Assembly (NCBI GenBank): GCA_029721435.1
Contig: CM056587.1
Location: forward strand, 496,001 to 560,000
Reading direction: 5' to 3'
From: Gymnothorax reevesii
Taxonomy: Eukaryota > Chordata > Actinopteri > Anguilliformes > Muraenidae
Length of the DNA: 64,000 bases
Below are positions 40,201-46,200 of the stretch, piece after piece. The notes beneath the pieces are model-generated. The model did not search any database. It saw only the letters and a list, made by a program, of their open reading frames with translations, and was not told the DNA's origin. The position numbers were made by a program, and so were the translations under genes. How positions within the stretch are numbered: position 1 is the stretch's first letter; each line of letters begins with the position of its first letter.

Positions 40201-43200
40201 TTCTCTGACAGTAGATATGGGCAGGTGCAGGCGAGTGGCTATTTTCTTGTAGCCATTGCCTGACTTGTGAAGGTCGACACATCTGCCTTACTTGAATTGA
40301 GTGTTCTTTTGTCTTTCCCATGTTGAAGAGTGGATGAGAGAAATGGCCTCTGTGTCATGACAGATTTATATCCCAGGGAATTAGGAAGTGATGAATTACA
40401 AATTAAATGTTCCTAGATACTCTGATCAACTTCATAAACTAATGTAGAAATGACAGAAATACTGCAATTGCATTTATTTACTAGGAATTGTTAAGGGTGC
40501 CAATAATTGTGTAACAGGTGAAAAATTTATGAAAAATAATTATTGCTTAGTCAGGGATTTTTTTTCCCCTTATAATTCACTTGAGTTGAAGGGTACAATT
40601 TTCAGTGTAAGAGTATGCTTCTGCAATAAAAACACATTTTAACAAATCTTAGCCAGTGGTGCCAATAATTATGGAGGGCGCTGTATCTAAGCCTGTGATT
40701 ATTAAGAAAGTATTTCGAAACTACCAAAGGTTAAATTTTCTGAAGAAAATTTGAGTGCTTGCTTCAGCAAGAAAAGTTGAAGAGGTTGGTTTATAAAATA
40801 AAAGTGCTTGGAAACTGAGAAGCAAAGGAAATTGCTGGAGAAATGTTGAAACCTAACGCGTTGCTGAATACCCCTCGGCCCAGACACGATTTCCTGCCTC
40901 AACGTCACAGTGTTAAGGTCAAAGGTCAAATCCAGAAAAAAAGGTGACGTTGCACATCTGTGTGTCACAATGAGTTACCATACCAAAATTGGTGAAGCTG
41001 CGATCAGTAGTTGCAGAGTACTGACCCATATTAGATTTCCTGCCTCAAAGTCACAGCGCAAAGGTCAAAGGTGAAATCTAGCAAAAAAAAACCTGGCACT
41101 GCACATCTATGTGTCATAGTGAGTTCATACCGAATTTGGAGAAGCTGCAATAATTAGTTGCCGAGTACTGGCCCGGACAAAGTCATAGACGGACGACGGA
41201 CAGACACGCAGGTGACAAAACCCCTACAGGCCGGAGTCGGCCTAGGGGTAAAAACTGCCGAAATGTAAAAGCAAGACTAAAACTGAAAGTAATTGTTTAA
41301 AAGGTACAGTGTCCAATTTATTTGGCTTTATGTAAGAAAAAATCAAATCTTGCTTTCATAAATACGTATTTACCGAAGTCTAATCACCAACAAATGAAAG
41401 CTTTCTCGTGGCTTGGAATGAGTTGTTAACAAATACATAGGCAGCTGTGCACCCGCCGCAGGCTGCCATGTTGCATTGCCATCTTTGAATGCGGTGGCTG
41501 AAAGGGGAAGAACTCTGTTCACCTTTTGCGTTTTACCCTTAAATCTCCGTGTGCTGTCGGAGGCGGGGAGGAGAGACAAGCAAAGATGCCCGTGTTGGTG
41601 AAAGCGCCCAGCGGTTCATATACTTGCCCTTTCCCTTGAAATGGAGGACCATGGGTACTGTTTGCCTCATGAGAGGGAAGGAAAACCACCCAAGAAAAGA
41701 AGAAGAAAACATGACTGGGATAAAACCAGAGTCTACATCGGCCTAGCTGTCCTCCCTCTAGTCAGACAGACAAGACCAAAGTGACACCAATTTTTCATCT
41801 TTGTGACCAAGTGAATTAATCACTAGACCCATGAGCATTGTAATGCTAAAAGTATCTCCAGGTAATAATTATTTAAAATCCCACATCTCTCAACCCCCCC
41901 CCCCCCCCCCGCCCAGAAAACTTTCTTTTAAACAGAAAGCAAGAGAAATGGCGAATGTAAACAGTGGATTAATATGCTCCCGTAAATTATTCCACAGCTG
42001 CTCTTCCAGGCGAACACAGTGATGATTGCTTAAATTTCCTGTTTTTGTGTAATGCTGTGCTGGTTGCATAACGCAAACACACACGCAGAGTATTTTAATT
42101 GCCAATTTTGAGCTGTGCAATTGAAACCATTTTGTTTGTCTTATAGTTTTCACAGGGCTCCATGAAACTCACTTGGAAGAATAAATCTAAAGGTGGACAT
42201 CAGTAAGCAGCAAGGACTGTGACCAGTGCAGTTATAGACATACTGCCACATTCTTGACTCTTTGCGGCTTCCGTAGTGGTAATGACTCACTTAGAGGGGG
42301 AGGTGCCAGAGAGTACAACTCGGTTGTTTGCATTCTATTAGTGCACCACTAGATGGGAGATATTCTCACACGCTGCGGTTTTAAATGAGTTTTACTGAGA
42401 AATGTGAAAAGGCAAGGTAACCAAACTGCCAATGTGGTGAAGCCTCCTTGACATTCCTCTCTAATTTTGCTCTGATTTACTTGATTAGAATACACTTTGG
42501 CACAGACTCTGTGCTGTAATTTTTTAGAGGTTTCAGACAGCAATTAAATAAGTTCACAAGGGATTGAAGTAAAATTTTGTGGGGCGCAAATGAGATCTTT
42601 CATTTATGCTGTGGACCATCTTCATTTACTTGGACTCAGTGACATATATACGGATTTTTACACCTCAGCAGAAATCTATCATTACCTTTCTAATGATACC
42701 AAATCATTCAAACGGACCAAGTAGTTGCAGAGATGTACTCATTTCAAGGTTCCCCGACATTAAATAACTCGAAATTGACATTTAGAACTCCCTATAGTAA
42801 TTTTTCACAATGAAAAAGATGCAAATGCAGTTCCGTGAAAATTTGAGGTTTTTAAACGGTTTCGGATTACTGAAAACTGACCTTATCAATCAACATGTCA
42901 TCACGCAAAGAAGGCAGCAGGTCAGATCTCGCTCGCTCGGCAACGAAATGTACGTACACTATGCTTTATTTACCATAGCCAGCAGACCGACCCTTTCAAA
43001 AAACCACTATTGGAATACCATAAAATTTACCACCAAAAAACTATAGTATTACTGTAGTATTTGTATGTTTTTTTTGGAACGCATTATAGAGATTTTAGTG
43101 TTACTATTGAAATATTGTAGGGCTACCATAGCTAATAAAATAACACTACAGAAAAAAAAAAAAAAAATACATTAGAACCCCACAACCATACTTTATAACA

Positions 43201-46200
43201 CTGTACAATACTTTTAGTATACTATAGTAACGTAGTTCATTTTCGTAAGGGGAGGAAACTACTTAGCCACGTATTAGCGCAGTCAAAAATGTAATGTGGA
43301 AAAAAAAAAGCCACTGGATTGCAGTATTGACATTTTTTTTTTTGTTAAGCCCATTTTGGAGCTAGGTTTTTGGGCATGTCCTGGGCATGCCTCAGAGGGG
43401 AAAGTCCCAGAGAATTGGAAAAAAAAAGTCTGGAAGGTGGGAGGAGGCTGGAAAAGAGTATATAAGGAGAAAAATTGAGAGAGTAAAGTAGTAGGAGAAA
43501 TTGCAAGGAGAAATTGTGGAAGGATACATTTGACCAGACTTATCACTCTTGACAAGACCTGTGAAGCTCGTTTTTGTGGATTTTTGCCAGTGTTGGAGCA
43601 TTTTCCTGTCCCAGGACATTGAAACATAGCAGCCCCATCTCAAGTACCAAGGGACTGTAAATATCTCATTTTTGTTATTATTCCAATCTTGGTCAGTTCT
43701 TTGTTGAATTAAATCTGCTTAAGTTTTAAAATTCTGTCTGTCATCCCTTGCTGTCCGCTATGTCATAGCGAATTGGGGCCATAACAATAGGGGCCACAAC
43801 AAAAATATCAAGGAATCAGACCCCACATCTGCTGATATATCGCCATCTTCTGGATCAGATTATTTTATTATTTCGCTTGACTTTGAAGGTAATCGGTCAT
43901 GCAAAAAAAGAAATCATTTCAGGTCCAGTGTGAAAGCAGCTTTATACATGCACGCAAGCTAGCTGACGTTAATTTCCTGCAGTAGTTAACCAGCTAACTT
44001 AAGTTAATCATAATGTTGGATTATCATGAATTTCAATCAAGAAATTATACACCAAGCGTTCAGTCCAGTGTTGAGAGACGAGCCAAGTTAAGCCGCTTGC
44101 ACACAGGACGCAAAACAAATTTCTCACTTGACAGATTACATTCAAAGTCAACACGAATACACGCGTTTCGTGTGTATTGTAGGGCTATTAGCTATAGTAG
44201 CCCTCAAATATTTCAATAGTAACACTAAAATCTCTATAATGCGTTCCAAAAAAAACATACAAATACTACAGCAATACTATAGTTTTTTGGTGGTAAATTT
44301 TATGGTATTCCAATGCGAATACACATAAAACGCGTGTATTCGTATCTTTGCATTGACTCTGAATGTAATCTGTCGTGCGAAAAATTTGTTTTGCATCCGA
44401 CCTGAAAGCAGCTTAACGCTACCTATTCTGGCAAATGTTCTGGCGAATAATCCAGGAGATTAATGCTATAGTGGGTAAACTTTGAAAAGTTAGCAGGCGA
44501 GTCACAGGGTAACGGTCACAGCTGGAGAGTAACTGGATGATCGACATCTGCGGTCGCATTATTAGCCAGATGAACTTGTGAGGCTGTATTGTGATGCCTG
44601 ATCGCCGGCTGTGCTGTAGGAGGTCAGCATTCATGATCACTGTGGAACTAATGCTGGCTTATAGGCTTGTAATGTCAGTCACAACGTGCGTACAATATAA
44701 TTTTTATGAATCGGCGAGTTATCTTGATGCCTTGTTGCACACTCATCATTAGATTTATACCAGAGTTTGGATAGCTGTCCTCATGTCCACTATGTCAGCG
44801 TTTCCCAAATTTTTTTCTCTCGTGGCACACCGTTTACCATGAAAATATCTCACGGCATACCGCTACAATATTTTAGCGTTCCGCTCACACTACCTACCCC
44901 ACAGCTCGACCGAATGACGAGACAACCACTCGAGCTTTCCAACCAGGTTTCAGGCTTTTATGCAATCATAAAATAAATGACTAAAAGACTCATTTTTATT
45001 TTGACAGAACTAAACATCAATATTGCAAATACACAATTACAAATGGGAAATATTTAAAGTTGAATTTGAATATTGTATACATGATGCGGAAATATCGAGA
45101 AGGAATTGTAAATAGGCCTTTTAATAAACTGAATTGAATGAATTGATAATGACATGAATTGTTATTTTTATATCCTGTAAGTTCAGCCGTTTTATATCAT
45201 CAGGCTATCAGGAAAATTAAAAAATTAAAAAAAACAGTAAATCGGTTTTCTCGCGGCATACCTGGGAAGCTCTCACGGCACACAGTTTGGGAAACACAGC
45301 ACTATGTACCCAGCCATCTCTCTACGTTAGCCTACATAACACTGTTAGCCTACGTTAGCCAACGTAAACTTGGTTTACCTCTGACGAGAAACATGCTGAG
45401 ATTTTGAGAAGCATCCTGATCCTATTCTCCAAGATAAGCTTAAACCTCATGATGCAGCCAAATAGGAATCTATCCTGGGAATACAGGGTCCCACTTTAGA
45501 TGAAGTGTTCCTCATGAAGGCTTTATACAGCAGGCATAATGCCTTCATAAATGAGCCATAATGTCTTCATAAACCATACATAAGCTAATGTCATGTAAAG
45601 GATGAAATAACATCCTTTTTCAGCACGTGATGCCAGATGTCATATAACTGACAATGTCACTTAGCTAGTGGCTAAATACTATAAAGGGTGACATTGTGAG
45701 CTAAGTGGCATAGTCATTGTCACATCTGGCATCACATGCTGAATAAGGATGTAATATTTCACCGTTTACAAAGCATGACATTTGCTTACATATGATATAT
45801 GAAGACATTAGGTCTCATTTATGAAGGCATTATACGTGTTCTATAAAGTGTATCAAATGGAATGTCTACCAGCGGAGTGTAACGATGGAGACGAAACCAG
45901 TCCAGATTCCGTGAGGCACACGTTTTTTTCAAGCTTTGTTTTTGTGAGGTGCGCACTTTTTTCCTCGCCTCAATTTTTTTTAGGCACGCTATGGTGCATG
46001 TGCGCTTTCGCGCACCTTAGAAGACAGTGACTGCATGATTCTGCGGCGAAAGTCAATAACATTTAAACTCCAAAACTTTTTACCGAGAGTTGGGCTGATC
46101 AAGCTTCAGGTTTGAGTCTTAGCAAACATGGATGAGGTAAAAAGGAAAGTGGCAGCTTGAGCCCAGATCTACTATCCTTTTCTGAAATTAGCCATGAACA

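Noticed and set aside
41894..41910. Poly-C run as regulatory quadruplex
   Set aside because: A single homopolymer with a matching run at 26056; equally likely low-complexity or assembly noise.
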